DNA of 64,000 nucleotides, taken from NCBI GenBank assembly GCA_964500805.1, contig CAZCQH010000021.1, forward strand, positions 1 through 64,000, read 5' to 3'. Positions 45,803 through 53,835 of the stretch are shown in pieces (the first letter of the stretch is position 1; every line of letters starts with the position of its first letter). The notes under the pieces are model-generated. The model did no database searches, was not told where the DNA came from, and saw only the letters and a list, made by a program, of their open reading frames with translations. Source of the DNA: Ga0077555 sp964500805. GTDB lineage: Bacteria; Pseudomonadota; Alphaproteobacteria; Rhizobiales; Hyphomicrobiaceae. Made by a program: the position numbers and the translations under genes.

Positions 45803-46681
45803 ATGACTGCCACATCCGCCCCCGCGATTGATCTGGCCGCTCTGCGAAAGCACATCGGCACGCGAATGACCGAGGAGGATGTCGCCACGGCTGCGCCGCT
45901 GCAGATGCTCGTTGCGGCCTTCAACCGGGAGGAGCGGGCTCCGCAAGAAGGCGAGCCGATCCCACCCGGCTGGCACTGCGGTTATTTCCTCAATATGGCG
46001 CCACAGTCGACGCTTGGGGCCGATGGTTTGCCGCCGGGGTCTGGCGTGCTGCCGAAGATGCCGCTGCCGCGGCGGATGTTCGGGGGCGTACGCCTGACGT
46101 TCCACGCGCCCATTTGCGTTGGCGACAAGCTGCGCCGCGAAACCGAGCTCACCGACATCCAGATGCGGCAAGGCTCGACCGGAACGCTCATTTTCACGAC
46201 GCAAACGCGGAAGATCTTCACGCCGCGCGGTCTCGCGATCACGGAGGAGTACGATGGAGCGTTTCGCGAGGAGGTCAAAGCGGGGGAGAAGAGCGGCATT
46301 CCGAAGCGCGATCCGGTGCCCGAGAACCTGCCATGGAAGCGCACGCACAAGTCGGATGCGGTCTCGCTCTTCCGCTTCTCGGCGATCACCTTCAACCCGC
46401 ATCGCATTCATTACGACACGCCGTACGCGATGAATGTCGAGGGCTATCCGGGGCTTGTGGTGCATGGACCTTACTCGCAGCACTGTCTGATGGACTTCAT
46501 CCGCGACATGACGCCGGGCAAGGCGATGAAGACATTTCATATGCGGGCCCGCGCGCCGCTCTTCGAGCCTGACCCCTTCACGCTGGTCGGGCGTCCGACG
46601 GATGGCGGCAAGGGCTGCGAAGCCTGGGCCCTCACGCCTCAGGGTACGATCGCCATGCAGGTGACGGCGACGTTCGGGTAG
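45803..46681 (+). CDS. double hot-dog FAS1-type dehydratase/hydratase (HTD2/MaoC-like)
   Basis: A 292-residue enzyme with two hot-dog halves, resembling mesaconyl-C4-CoA hydratase and HTD2-like dehydratases. N-terminal half: GWHCGYFLNMAPQSTLGADGLPP, with RRMFGGVRLTFHAPICVGD. C-terminal half: ITFNPHRIHYDTPYA (the FN.HRIHYD hydratase motif) and VVHGPYSQHCLMDF. It adds or removes water across an acyl-CoA double bond; the substrate is uncertain. ATG 45803 follows GAGGAG nine bases away; ATG 45782 is an alternative. It is divergent from the thiolase/DUF35 pair. Confidence 0.86.
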   Translation: MTATSAPAIDLAALRKHIGTRMTEEDVATAAPLQMLVAAFNREERAPQEGEPIPPGWHCGYFLNMAPQSTLGADGLPPGSGVLPKMPLPRRMFGGVRLTFHAPICVGDKLRRETELTDIQMRQGSTGTLIFTTQTRKIFTPRGLAITEEYDGAFREEVKAGEKSGIPKRDPVPENLPWKRTHKSDAVSLFRFSAITFNPHRIHYDTPYAMNVEGYPGLVVHGPYSQHCLMDFIRDMTPGKAMKTFHMRARAPLFEPDPFTLVGRPTDGGKGCEAWALTPQGTIAMQVTATFG

Positions 46682-46795
46682 GTCGGACTTCGCCGAAACA
46701 ACTGTCGTGCCCAAATGCAACCCCGCGGCCGGCTCACTCCGACCCAAGAAAATGCGCGATTGGCGCTCATAGCCATCTCTGGTTAGCTCGACGGC

Positions 46796-48040
46796 ATGCC
46801 GCTCGCTCGATTCCTGCCGCCCGCGTTTGCCAAGCCGCGATTTCGCATTTTTGCGGCGGGCCAGGCCGTGTCGGTCGTCGGGTCCTGGATCCAGCAGGTG
46901 GCGCTGGCGTGGCTGGTCTATCGCCTCACCAACTCGGTATTTCTTCTGGGGCTCGCTGGATTTCTGTTGCAGATTCCGCATCTCTTCATCGCGCCGATCG
47001 CGGGCTTCGTCATCGACCGTGTGCCGCGGGTGAAGGCGCTGATCGTCATCAATAGTGCCTTGTGCCTTCTCTCCACGATCCTGGCCGCTCTCGCACTTGC
47101 CGGTGTTACGCGGATCGAACCTTACTTGGCTCTCGCAGTGCTGATCGGCATCTGCAACGCTTGTGAGTCGCCGGCCCGACAGACGCTGCTTGGTGCGATC
47201 GTCGAGGATCGCGCGCTACTGCCGAGCGCAATCGGCTTCAATTCGGTGCTGTTCAACTCCGGGCGCTTGATCGGTCCGGCCATTGCCGGTGTCCTGTTGC
47301 AAGCCTTTTCCGAGGGCGTCTGCTTCACACTGAATGCGCTGAGCTTCATCGCCATCATCGGCGCGCTCTTTGCCATGCGGCTGACGGACGAGCCGAGCGC
47401 GATCGCGAGCCAGACCAAGACGCCGGTGGGCGAGACGATCCGGCGTCTCGTCGCCCTCCCCGTGGCCCGCTATCTGCTACCGTCGGCCTCGGCCGTCGCC
47501 ATGTTCGCGCTGCCGCTCAGCCACCTGATGCCGTCGCTTGCCGTCGATTTTTTCGGTGGCGATGCGCGCACGGTGGGCCTGCTGCTGAGCTCCTCCGGCT
47601 TTGGGGCGCTGTCTGCGGCGCTGTTCCTGTCGATGCAGACGAGCCATCGCGCACAGTTCCGCGTGGTCCAGGTGGCGCCGTTTATTGCAGGCGTGGCGCT
47701 TGTGGCTGTCAGCCAGTCACGGTCGCTCTGGCTGACCATGCCGCTGCTGGCTGTGGTCGGCGCGTTCGTACTCTCGACGTCGGTCTCGACCAACACTCTG
47801 ATGCAGCAGTCGGTGGAGGATAGCTGGCGCGGCCGGGTGATCGGGCTCTATTTTACGTTCTTCATTGGCATGGCGCCGCTCGGCAATCTTCTGGCGGGAG
47901 CGTTGGCGTCGAAGCTCGGCCTTGCCACCACGCTCGCCTTCAATGGAGCGATGATGGCGCTGGCAGCCATCGTTGCGCAGCTGCGCTTGCGCGCGTCCGC
48001 CGGCGGCATGACGCGCTTGCGGGAAAGCGTGAAATTGTGA
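46796..48040 (+). CDS. MFS exporter (MFS_3/EntS-like)
   Basis: A 414-residue carrier with about twelve helices. FRIFAAGQAVSVVGSWIQQVALAWLVYRLTNS and LGLAGFLLQIPHLFIAPIAGFVIDRVPR are the signature opening of the MFS_3/EntS family, whose members export siderophores or drugs. ACESPARQTLLGAIVEDRALLPSAIGFNSVLFN and RGRVIGLYFTFFIGMAPLGNLLAG are also characteristic. The substrate is unknown and no siderophore genes are nearby. It begins 114 bp after the hydratase gene. Confidence 0.87.
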   Translation: MPLARFLPPAFAKPRFRIFAAGQAVSVVGSWIQQVALAWLVYRLTNSVFLLGLAGFLLQIPHLFIAPIAGFVIDRVPRVKALIVINSALCLLSTILAALALAGVTRIEPYLALAVLIGICNACESPARQTLLGAIVEDRALLPSAIGFNSVLFNSGRLIGPAIAGVLLQAFSEGVCFTLNALSFIAIIGALFAMRLTDEPSAIASQTKTPVGETIRRLVALPVARYLLPSASAVAMFALPLSHLMPSLAVDFFGGDARTVGLLLSSSGFGALSAALFLSMQTSHRAQFRVVQVAPFIAGVALVAVSQSRSLWLTMPLLAVVGAFVLSTSVSTNTLMQQSVEDSWRGRVIGLYFTFFIGMAPLGNLLAGALASKLGLATTLAFNGAMMALAAIVAQLRLRASAGGMTRLRESVKL

Positions 48041-48049
48041 AGCGGGTTC

Positions 48050-48126
48050 GGTGTCTGGCTTTGTCGCCTGACACCGTGGCTACAGCCTCGCACGTATGCG
48101 CGGAGTCAAGGCAGATGCCAGACACC
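48050..48126. repeat. intergenic inverted repeat, possibly related to the palindromic family
   Basis: GGTGTCTGGC (48050-48059) pairs with GCCAGACACC (48117-48126), enclosing CCTGACACCGTGGC, which echoes CCTGACACCAGTGGC in the tandem repeats at 9513-9777. It fills the gap between the convergent MFS and deacetylase genes, where it could also act as a bidirectional terminator. No T-run is present. Confidence 0.5.
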
Positions 48127-48134
48127 ACACGGAG

Positions 48135-49061
48135 TCAGAGCCCCGCTTTTTCCTTGCAGTACTTGGCGACCTCGTCGTGGCGGGCGAACCAGATGCCGGC
48201 GCGCTGCCGGATGTACTGAATGTGCTCCTCCAGGATCTGGATACGGCTCGAGTGACCGATGACGTGCGGGTGCATGGTAAGGAGATAGAGCCCGCCGTTC
48301 TCGTAAGCGACATCGAACTCGCGGTTGAACACCTCGAGCAGGCCGGATGGCGGCATATAGGGACGCGCCGATCCGAAGCGATCCATCGTGAGATAGGGCG
48401 CATCGTCTCTGATCCATTCCACTGGGAGCTCGACAACCCCCGTCGGCTCACCGTCCTCAAGCAACTCGTAAGGATCATCGTCGGCCATCAGCGATGAATC
48501 ATAGAGGAGCCCCATCTCACGGGTGATGGAGAGGGTGTGCGGGGAGAAGTCCCAGGACGGCGTGCGGATGCCAACGGGACGCATGCCGGTCGTTTTCTCG
48601 AGCACGTCGGCGGCGCGCATCTGCAGGTCGCGCTCGTTTTTCGGCGGCAGCGTGCTGTTGAGCTCGTGGATCCACGAGTGGATGCCGATCTCGTGTCCTT
48701 CGGCGATGACCTTTTTCTGCTCGTCGGGGTGCAGCATGGCGATGACCGCGGGCACAAAGAACGTTGCCTTGATGTCGTATTTGTCGAGCACCTTCAGGAT
48801 GCGCGGGACGCCAACGCGGGCGCCATACTGGCCAGCAGAGAGTCGGCCTGGCGAGTCGTGACCCCAGCGCAGCGTCTGCGTCTCGTGATCGCTGTCGAAG
48901 GAGAGAGCGACGGCGCACCGTGCGCCCTTCTTCCAGGACTTGGGCTTCAGAGAGCGGCCGGCGCGCACCTTGTTGACGATCTTGCGCCACTTCTCCTCGG
49001 GCCACTGCCAAGCCTCGGCTTGCGCGGGTGTGTTGCCTTCCTTGGCTTTGGTCTGGGTCAT
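48135..49061 (-). CDS. polysaccharide deacetylase-family protein (PuuE/NodB-like)
   Basis: A 308-residue carbohydrate esterase 4-like enzyme. ALSFDSDHETQTL holds the metal-binding Asp pair and GHEIGIHSWIHE the metal-binding histidines; RTPSWDFSPHTL and LLTMHPHVIGHSSR are later conserved blocks. The overall pattern is like allantoinase PuuE or peptidoglycan deacetylases rather than NodB proper. No signal peptide is seen, so action in the cytosol is more likely. ATG 49061 follows CGGAG; an upstream ATG at 49127 would add a poorly conserved leader. It begins 119 bp after the caspase-like gene on the same strand. Confidence 0.88.
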   Translation of the reverse strand: MTQTKAKEGNTPAQAEAWQWPEEKWRKIVNKVRAGRSLKPKSWKKGARCAVALSFDSDHETQTLRWGHDSPGRLSAGQYGARVGVPRILKVLDKYDIKATFFVPAVIAMLHPDEQKKVIAEGHEIGIHSWIHELNSTLPPKNERDLQMRAADVLEKTTGMRPVGIRTPSWDFSPHTLSITREMGLLYDSSLMADDDPYELLEDGEPTGVVELPVEWIRDDAPYLTMDRFGSARPYMPPSGLLEVFNREFDVAYENGGLYLLTMHPHVIGHSSRIQILEEHIQYIRQRAGIWFARHDEVAKYCKEKAGL

Positions 49062-49180
49062 GGGTGTAGCTCCGTACTCGGCGGGTATGGTCGGCAAAAG
49101 TGTTTCATGCCGCCCAGTTGCGGGCAAGCGTCTCGCTTCGATGATCGGCCGGAATTCGACGCCGGTCAGATCCGGTGGCC

Positions 49181-49930
49181 TTACGGTCCAAAGGGATTGT
49201 CGCGACAGCCCGCGTAAAAGACGAGATTGATCTTTCTCGCATCGGGCGATCGCGTGATCTCGGCCAGTGGCAACGCACGCTGCGCAAGGGCCCCATTACG
49301 CTCGGCGATCGGATAGTCGCCAGGCAACAGGAATACGGCGCCGTTGACCTCCAGACCGTGCCCCGTCGTGTAGATCACCGCCGCGTCTGCCTCGCGCGAG
49401 TGAGTTTTGAAATCACTGAGTGCCTTCCGCATGCCGCCTAGATCGAGGTCGAGTGCGATCTCGGTTTGGAAGCCCGCTCGTCGCAAGGCCTGAGCTATCC
49501 GGTCGGCATCATGCCGAGCACCAGGCAGCGACTGCGCTCCCGATGCCGAATAGCTGGAAACGACCATGACCAACGCCATCCGGCGTTCGCCGGTCGATGG
49601 CGGTACGAGCTGATGATCGCTCGCGATCGAGGCCGGCACATCGGCAATTTGAAGTCCTTGGCTCTTTCGTGCCGTCAGCTGCTTCAGCTTCGGCGCGAGC
49701 TCTGAAAGCGCGAGGGGAGCACTCAGTGCCTCGATCAATGCGCTCGCGAACGGATTGCCCCCTCCCTCGCCGTCATCGAGAGTTTGCTGGCCCGAAACGG
49801 ATCCATGGAACACGAGGGTCTCGGCGGCAAGCTGCGGACTTGCCAGCGACAGGAAGACGAGCGCCACGGCAGCGCGTGCGATGCGGCCGCGACGTGCAAT
49901 CGTTCGCCTGAAGACGTCTCGTCCTGTCAC
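49181..49930 (-). CDS. secreted caspase-family (C14) protein with p10-like half before p20
   Basis: A 249-residue protein with a signal peptide (~1-36, ending LAA). Residues ~38-110 resemble the small p10 subunit of bacterial caspase homologues: LVFHGSVSGQQTLDDGEGG, NPFASALIEALS and a helical ELAPKLKQLT. Residues ~115-249 resemble p20: RRMALVMVVSSYSA, SLPGARHDADRIAQALRRAGF, His191 in YTTGHGLEV and Cys242 in FYAGCRDNPF. Usual order is p20 then p10, and here the protein stops eight residues after the DNP motif. The reversed order matches that reported for type III metacaspases. The start GTG overlaps the stop of the amidohydrolase gene, so the two are translationally coupled. A fusion artefact is unlikely, as the frame is continuous. 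Confidence 0.78.
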   Translation of the reverse strand: MTGRDVFRRTIARRGRIARAAVALVFLSLASPQLAAETLVFHGSVSGQQTLDDGEGGGNPFASALIEALSAPLALSELAPKLKQLTARKSQGLQIADVPASIASDHQLVPPSTGERRMALVMVVSSYSASGAQSLPGARHDADRIAQALRRAGFQTEIALDLDLGGMRKALSDFKTHSREADAAVIYTTGHGLEVNGAVFLLPGDYPIAERNGALAQRALPLAEITRSPDARKINLVFYAGCRDNPFGP

Positions 49931-50973
49931 GGCAGCGTGTAGAAGCGGCGGGCGGTTTCGCGGAAGAGCTGTGCCTTCTCATCCTTCGACGCTTTTGCGG
50001 CGAGGCGTTTGAAGGCGTTCCAGTAGACGTGATAGCTGCCCGAGAGCTTATCGACGGGGAAGTTCGACTGGAACATGGCGCGCTTCGGCCCGAATGCCTC
50101 GATGCAGGTCTCGATGTAGGGCCTCCAGAGTTGCTCGAGCTGTTCCGAGGTTGGTGGTGAGGGCTTCTTGTCGAACTCGAAGCCGTTGACGCGCATGCCG
50201 ACGCCGCCGAGCTTGATCATCACATTCTGGCAGGTGGCGAGCTCCTTGATGTCGCGCGTCCAGTCCTTCAGCACCTCATCGCGGCGGCTGTCGTAGTAGC
50301 CGAGGCCGAGCGGGCCGCCGCAGTGGTCCATGACGATCGGCTGGTTCGGGAACTTGCGCGCCAGTGCCGTCACGTCCTTCAGCTGCGGGTGATAGCACCA
50401 GGCATCGAACGTGAGGCCGAGCTTGCCGAGAACGGCGAAGCCCTCGTGGAACTTCGCGTCGTCGCGGTACATGTGCGGTGCAGGATTGGTGTGCCCGTTG
50501 TGGATCTGCGGCTCCTTGTCCTCGTAGCTCGCGACCAGCCGGATGCCCTTGAACCGCCCGCCGCCGACCTCGATCTGTTTCTCGAGCACCTCCTGCACTT
50601 TCGAGCCCAAGCGCAGTTCCGCGAAACCGACGATGCCTGCTGCAACACGCGTCGGGCCATATGCACCCGAGGCCGACATGGCGGCGATGCCGTTGACGAA
50701 CTCTACTTCGCCGACCGGTCTCATGTGCTCCGGCCCGTCGGCGCGATAGCAGGCCGTGCACTCGAGAAACACGGTCGAGTGCACCTTGTGGCCGCTGCCG
50801 GTGTCCTTCAGCAACTCGCGGAGCAGGTAGGTGTGCTCGGGGAAGTCCCAGAGATGGTGGTGGGGATCGATGATCTCGAGGTCGGGCTCGAGGATCGGCT
50901 CCTTGACCTTGTTGAGCCAGTCGTCGGAGAGGCCCAGCATGCGCGAGCCGATGGTGGTATGGGGTTTTTTCAT
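49927..50973 (-). CDS. amidohydrolase-family (amidohydrolase 2) metal-dependent hydrolase
   Basis: A 348-residue TIM-barrel hydrolase. The metal-binding start is IIDPHHHLWDFPEH, with later conserved blocks STVFLECTACYRADGPEHMRPVGE, FKGIRLVASYED, NQPIVMDHCGGP and the C-terminal FQSNFPVDK. Such enzymes act on lactones, dicarboxylates or cyclic amides; the substrate is unknown. Its stop codon overlaps the start of the caspase-like gene (GTGA). No signal peptide is seen. ATG 50973 is the sole sensible start. Confidence 0.9.
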   Translation of the reverse strand: MKKPHTTIGSRMLGLSDDWLNKVKEPILEPDLEIIDPHHHLWDFPEHTYLLRELLKDTGSGHKVHSTVFLECTACYRADGPEHMRPVGEVEFVNGIAAMSASGAYGPTRVAAGIVGFAELRLGSKVQEVLEKQIEVGGGRFKGIRLVASYEDKEPQIHNGHTNPAPHMYRDDAKFHEGFAVLGKLGLTFDAWCYHPQLKDVTALARKFPNQPIVMDHCGGPLGLGYYDSRRDEVLKDWTRDIKELATCQNVMIKLGGVGMRVNGFEFDKKPSPPTSEQLEQLWRPYIETCIEAFGPKRAMFQSNFPVDKLSGSYHVYWNAFKRLAAKASKDEKAQLFRETARRFYTLP

Positions 50974-51208
50974 GTGTGGCTCCTCGCGGGGCGGGGCAGA
51001 TGGCGGGCCGGCTCCGGAGCAGCAGCTCGGAGCCGCGAAGGAATTGACGTGACACGATATTAGAGGCCCCGCGCACTTTGGCCGTCAATGGTGTTCAGGG
51101 CAGCTCAGCCCCGCAACTTCGCGGGAACTTGAACGCAATGTGATGCCGGAGCGGTGATGTACGTGTTATGAGCTTCAGCGCGAAGACAACCGGAGGATCA
51201 TCCTTCCC

Positions 51209-52222
51209 GTGTCCGTGAGCAGCAAGGGGGCTTGCACCTGCATGTTGAAGACCGAGTATACGGCCATCCCCGTGCAGGCAAAATTCTCCGACCCGGATGT
51301 GACGGCAAAGGGCGAGCCGCGGGCCATGGTGGGGCTCAAGCGCCTGGACACGCTGTGGTTCAACACCGGCACGCTCTGCAACATCACCTGTATCAATTGC
51401 TATATCGAATCGAGCCCGAGCAACGACCGGCTTGCCTACATTTCAGCCGGGGAGGTGAAGACCTACCTCGACGAGATTGATCGCGATCGGCTCGGGGTGC
51501 GCGAAATCGGTTTCACGGGCGGCGAGCCGTTCCTGAACCCTGAGTTCTGCGACATGCTGCAGGACGCGTTGTCGCGTGGACACGAGGTGCTGGTGCTGAC
51601 CAACGCCATGCAGCCGATGCAGCGGCCCAAGATCAAGAAGCGGCTGATGGAAATCCGCGAGCGCTACGGCGCGCGGCTGCGCGTCCGCGTGAGCCTCGAC
51701 CATTTCACGGCGGCGCTGCACGAGGCCGAGCGGGGCGCAAAGACGTTTGCCAAGTCGGTGGCAGGGCTCGATTGGCTCGCCGCCAACGGCTTCCAGGTGG
51801 CGATTGCCGGCCGCACCTGCTGGAACGAGACCGAGGCAGAGGCGCGGGCCGGCTATGGCGCGCTCATTGCGCAGCATCGGTGGCCGATCAATCCCGCGGA
51901 CCCCAAAACGCTGATGTTGCTGCCCGAGATGGACGGCAGTCACGAGGTGCCGGAGATTACTACTGACTGCTGGGGCATTCTGAAGAAAAGCCCTGATAAC
52001 ATGATGTGCGCAACGAGCCGCATGATCGTGAAGCGTAGGGGTGCGGAATCGCCAACCGTTCTCCCGTGCACGCTGCTCCCCTACGATACGGCTTTCGAGA
52101 TGGGGCCGACATTGGGAGCGGCAGCCCAGGCCGACGGCGGCATGTTTGCAAACGGCAAGGTGAAACTTTGCCATCCGAACTGTGCCAAGTTCTGCGTGCT
52201 GGGCGGGGGCAGTTGTTCCTGA
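51209..52222 (+). CDS. radical SAM protein with Cys-rich C-terminus
   Basis: A 337-residue radical S-adenosylmethionine enzyme. The cluster motif CxxxCxxC is Cys57, 61 and 64 (LCNITCINCYIES), with GFTGGEPFLNPEF binding SAM and RVRVSLDHF on a later strand. Further cysteines lie in DCWGIL, MMCATSR and the C-terminal run LCHPNCAKFCVLGGGSC, which could hold an extra iron-sulfur cluster. The enzyme type (methyl, thioether or other) is not predictable. The start is GTG 51209 with GGAGGA upstream. It is followed 48 bp later by a YkgJ-family gene, and the two probably work together. Confidence 0.88.
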   Translation: MSVSSKGACTCMLKTEYTAIPVQAKFSDPDVTAKGEPRAMVGLKRLDTLWFNTGTLCNITCINCYIESSPSNDRLAYISAGEVKTYLDEIDRDRLGVREIGFTGGEPFLNPEFCDMLQDALSRGHEVLVLTNAMQPMQRPKIKKRLMEIRERYGARLRVRVSLDHFTAALHEAERGAKTFAKSVAGLDWLAANGFQVAIAGRTCWNETEAEARAGYGALIAQHRWPINPADPKTLMLLPEMDGSHEVPEITTDCWGILKKSPDNMMCATSRMIVKRRGAESPTVLPCTLLPYDTAFEMGPTLGAAAQADGGMFANGKVKLCHPNCAKFCVLGGGSCS

Positions 52223-52270
52223 GCTGACCGCGCCGTTGGCGTCGGAGGTGAACGGCTTGGGAGCTGGGGT

Positions 52271-53089
52271 GTGGACGAGGCGTCACGACAGCAGAAGCGG
52301 AAGGTGCTGCGCGAGCAGGTAAAGCTCGGCAGCAAGCTGCTGGCCGCAGGACTGCCGCCGAGGCCTGATCGCGGCGCCGTCATCGCAGTGGCGCAGATGC
52401 TGAGAGCAAAGCTCGTTGAGCGCGACAATCCAAGGCGCGCCAGCGAGGCGGCCGCGCTCAGCCATGCGCTGATGGAAAAGGCGCTGAAGTCGTTCCCGGC
52501 TCGCGTCGAAATCGCGTGCAGGAAGGGCTGCAACTATTGCTGCTATTCCTATGTCATGGTCGTGCCACCGGAGGTCTTTCGTTTGGCTGAGCTGGTGCGT
52601 CTGGGCCGCGCGGGATCGCTGACGCGCGAGGAGATCGAGCGGCGGTCGGCGCCGTTGCGCGGTCTTGGCACGGTGGATCGGACTGGCGCCAAGCTGCCGT
52701 GTCCGCTGCTCGATCAGGGCGTATGCACTGTTTATGACGCGCGCCCGCTGGTATGCCGGCAGGCGACGTCGCTCAAGCTGCAATCCTGCCTGGACGAGTT
52801 CGAAGGCATCGACATTGAGGGCAGTGTCGAGATTTCGTCGGCACATATGACGCATTCCGGCAACGCCAACGTGGTGATGCTCGGGGCGATGCGCGCAGCA
52901 GGTCTTCCGACGATTGCCTACGAGCTGTCATCAGCACTCGTAGCGGCGCTCGCGGCCCCCGACACGGAGGCGAGATGGCTCGGCGGCGATGACGTGTTCC
53001 GCGATTGCCCACGTGGCATGGCGCGGCCGGCGCCAACCGATCAGGTCGCCGCGCAGATTGCTGCGGATGTCAACAGATTGGCGACTTGA
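52271..53089 (+). CDS. YkgJ-family metal/iron-sulfur cysteine-cluster protein
   Basis: A 272-residue protein with a GTG start at 52271. Cys83, 87, 90 and 91 form CxxxCxxCC (ACRKGCNYCCYSY), followed by PCPLLDQGVCTVYDARPLVCR, the YkgJ/UPF0153 signature thought to bind zinc or an iron-sulfur cluster. The N- and C-terminal parts (~1-75 and ~175-272) are helical. The family has no settled function. It directly follows the radical SAM gene on the same strand, and a metal- or cluster-handling partnership is the simplest reading. Confidence 0.88.
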   Translation: MDEASRQQKRKVLREQVKLGSKLLAAGLPPRPDRGAVIAVAQMLRAKLVERDNPRRASEAAALSHALMEKALKSFPARVEIACRKGCNYCCYSYVMVVPPEVFRLAELVRLGRAGSLTREEIERRSAPLRGLGTVDRTGAKLPCPLLDQGVCTVYDARPLVCRQATSLKLQSCLDEFEGIDIEGSVEISSAHMTHSGNANVVMLGAMRAAGLPTIAYELSSALVAALAAPDTEARWLGGDDVFRDCPRGMARPAPTDQVAAQIAADVNRLAT

Positions 53090-53176
53090 CCCTGATGTGG
53101 TCGCGGCATCGAAGTGTGCGCGATACGCTGCCGTCGCGGGGGATGGCGCTCGGCAGGGCTCGCGGGAGAAATCAAA

Positions 53177-53204
53177 AGCGCCTTCGGTGAGGACCGAAGG
53201 CGCT
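53177..53204 (-). terminator. rho-independent terminator of mscL
   Basis: AGCGCCTTCGGT (53177-53188) pairs perfectly over 12 bp with ACCGAAGGCGCT (53193-53204) around a four-base loop. On the minus strand the stem is followed by TTTTGATTT. It lies 22 bp past the mscL stop. Confidence 0.88.
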
Positions 53205-53225
53205 CGTCAAATTGCGTTAGTACGA

Positions 53226-53600
53226 TCAGCGCTTGACCAGCGCGTCGCGGATCTCCTTGAGATAAAGCTCGGATGGTGGTGGAGCTGGCGGTGCAGCTGC
53301 GGCCGCTTCCTTCTCGAAGCGCTTCTTGGCCATGTTCATGGCCTTGATCACGGCGAAAAGACACGCCGCAATGATCAGGAAGTCGACGACCGTCTGCAGG
53401 AAGGCACCGTATTTGATCGGCCCGGCGATCAGCCCTTTGAAATCGGGTGCGCCGCCGAGAGCTCCAATTGCCGGCATCAAAACGTTCCCGACCATCGACT
53501 CAACGATTTTTCCGAACGCCGCACCGATGATCACGCCGACTGCCAGGTCGACGACGTTGCCTTTCATGGCAAATTCTCTGAATTCACTGAGCAAGGACAT
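53226..53600 (-). CDS. mscL: large-conductance mechanosensitive channel
   Basis: MscL opens under membrane tension to release solutes during hypo-osmotic shock. The 124-residue product has the family N-terminus SEFREFAMKGNVVDLAVGVIIGAAFGKIVESMV (helix 1, with the gate glycines), a periplasmic loop, FLQTVVDFLIIAACLFAVIKAMN (helix 2) and a C-terminal segment PPPSELYLKEIRDALVKR. At 124 residues it is a little shorter than the usual ~136. ATG 53600 matches the family start; an upstream extension of the frame does not. A perfect terminator follows. Confidence 0.96.
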   Translation of the reverse strand: MSLLSEFREFAMKGNVVDLAVGVIIGAAFGKIVESMVGNVLMPAIGALGGAPDFKGLIAGPIKYGAFLQTVVDFLIIAACLFAVIKAMNMAKKRFEKEAAAAAPPAPPPSELYLKEIRDALVKR

Positions 53601-53835
53601 GGCTGCGCTCCTGTCGAGGTTGATCTGCCGCGATGAGTCCGGATGCACCGGGAATGCGACCCACGAATCACGCTCACAACCTAAATGTCGGTCGTTCACT
53701 GAGCAATGCCCAGTTGCCGGCTGAGGTTAAGGCGCGTCGCTTTTTTAGTCTTACGAAACAGCAGGTTCAGATAAAGTCGGTCCTGCACGTTCGGCCGAAA
53801 TCGAGTACAAGAGCAGGAAGCATTGCGAGAGCAAC

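Noticed and set aside
45680..46981. Upstream in-frame extension of the thiolase to 46981
   Set aside because: It is antisense to the hydratase gene, and a strong ribosome-binding site stands at the ATG 45679 that gives the family N-terminus.
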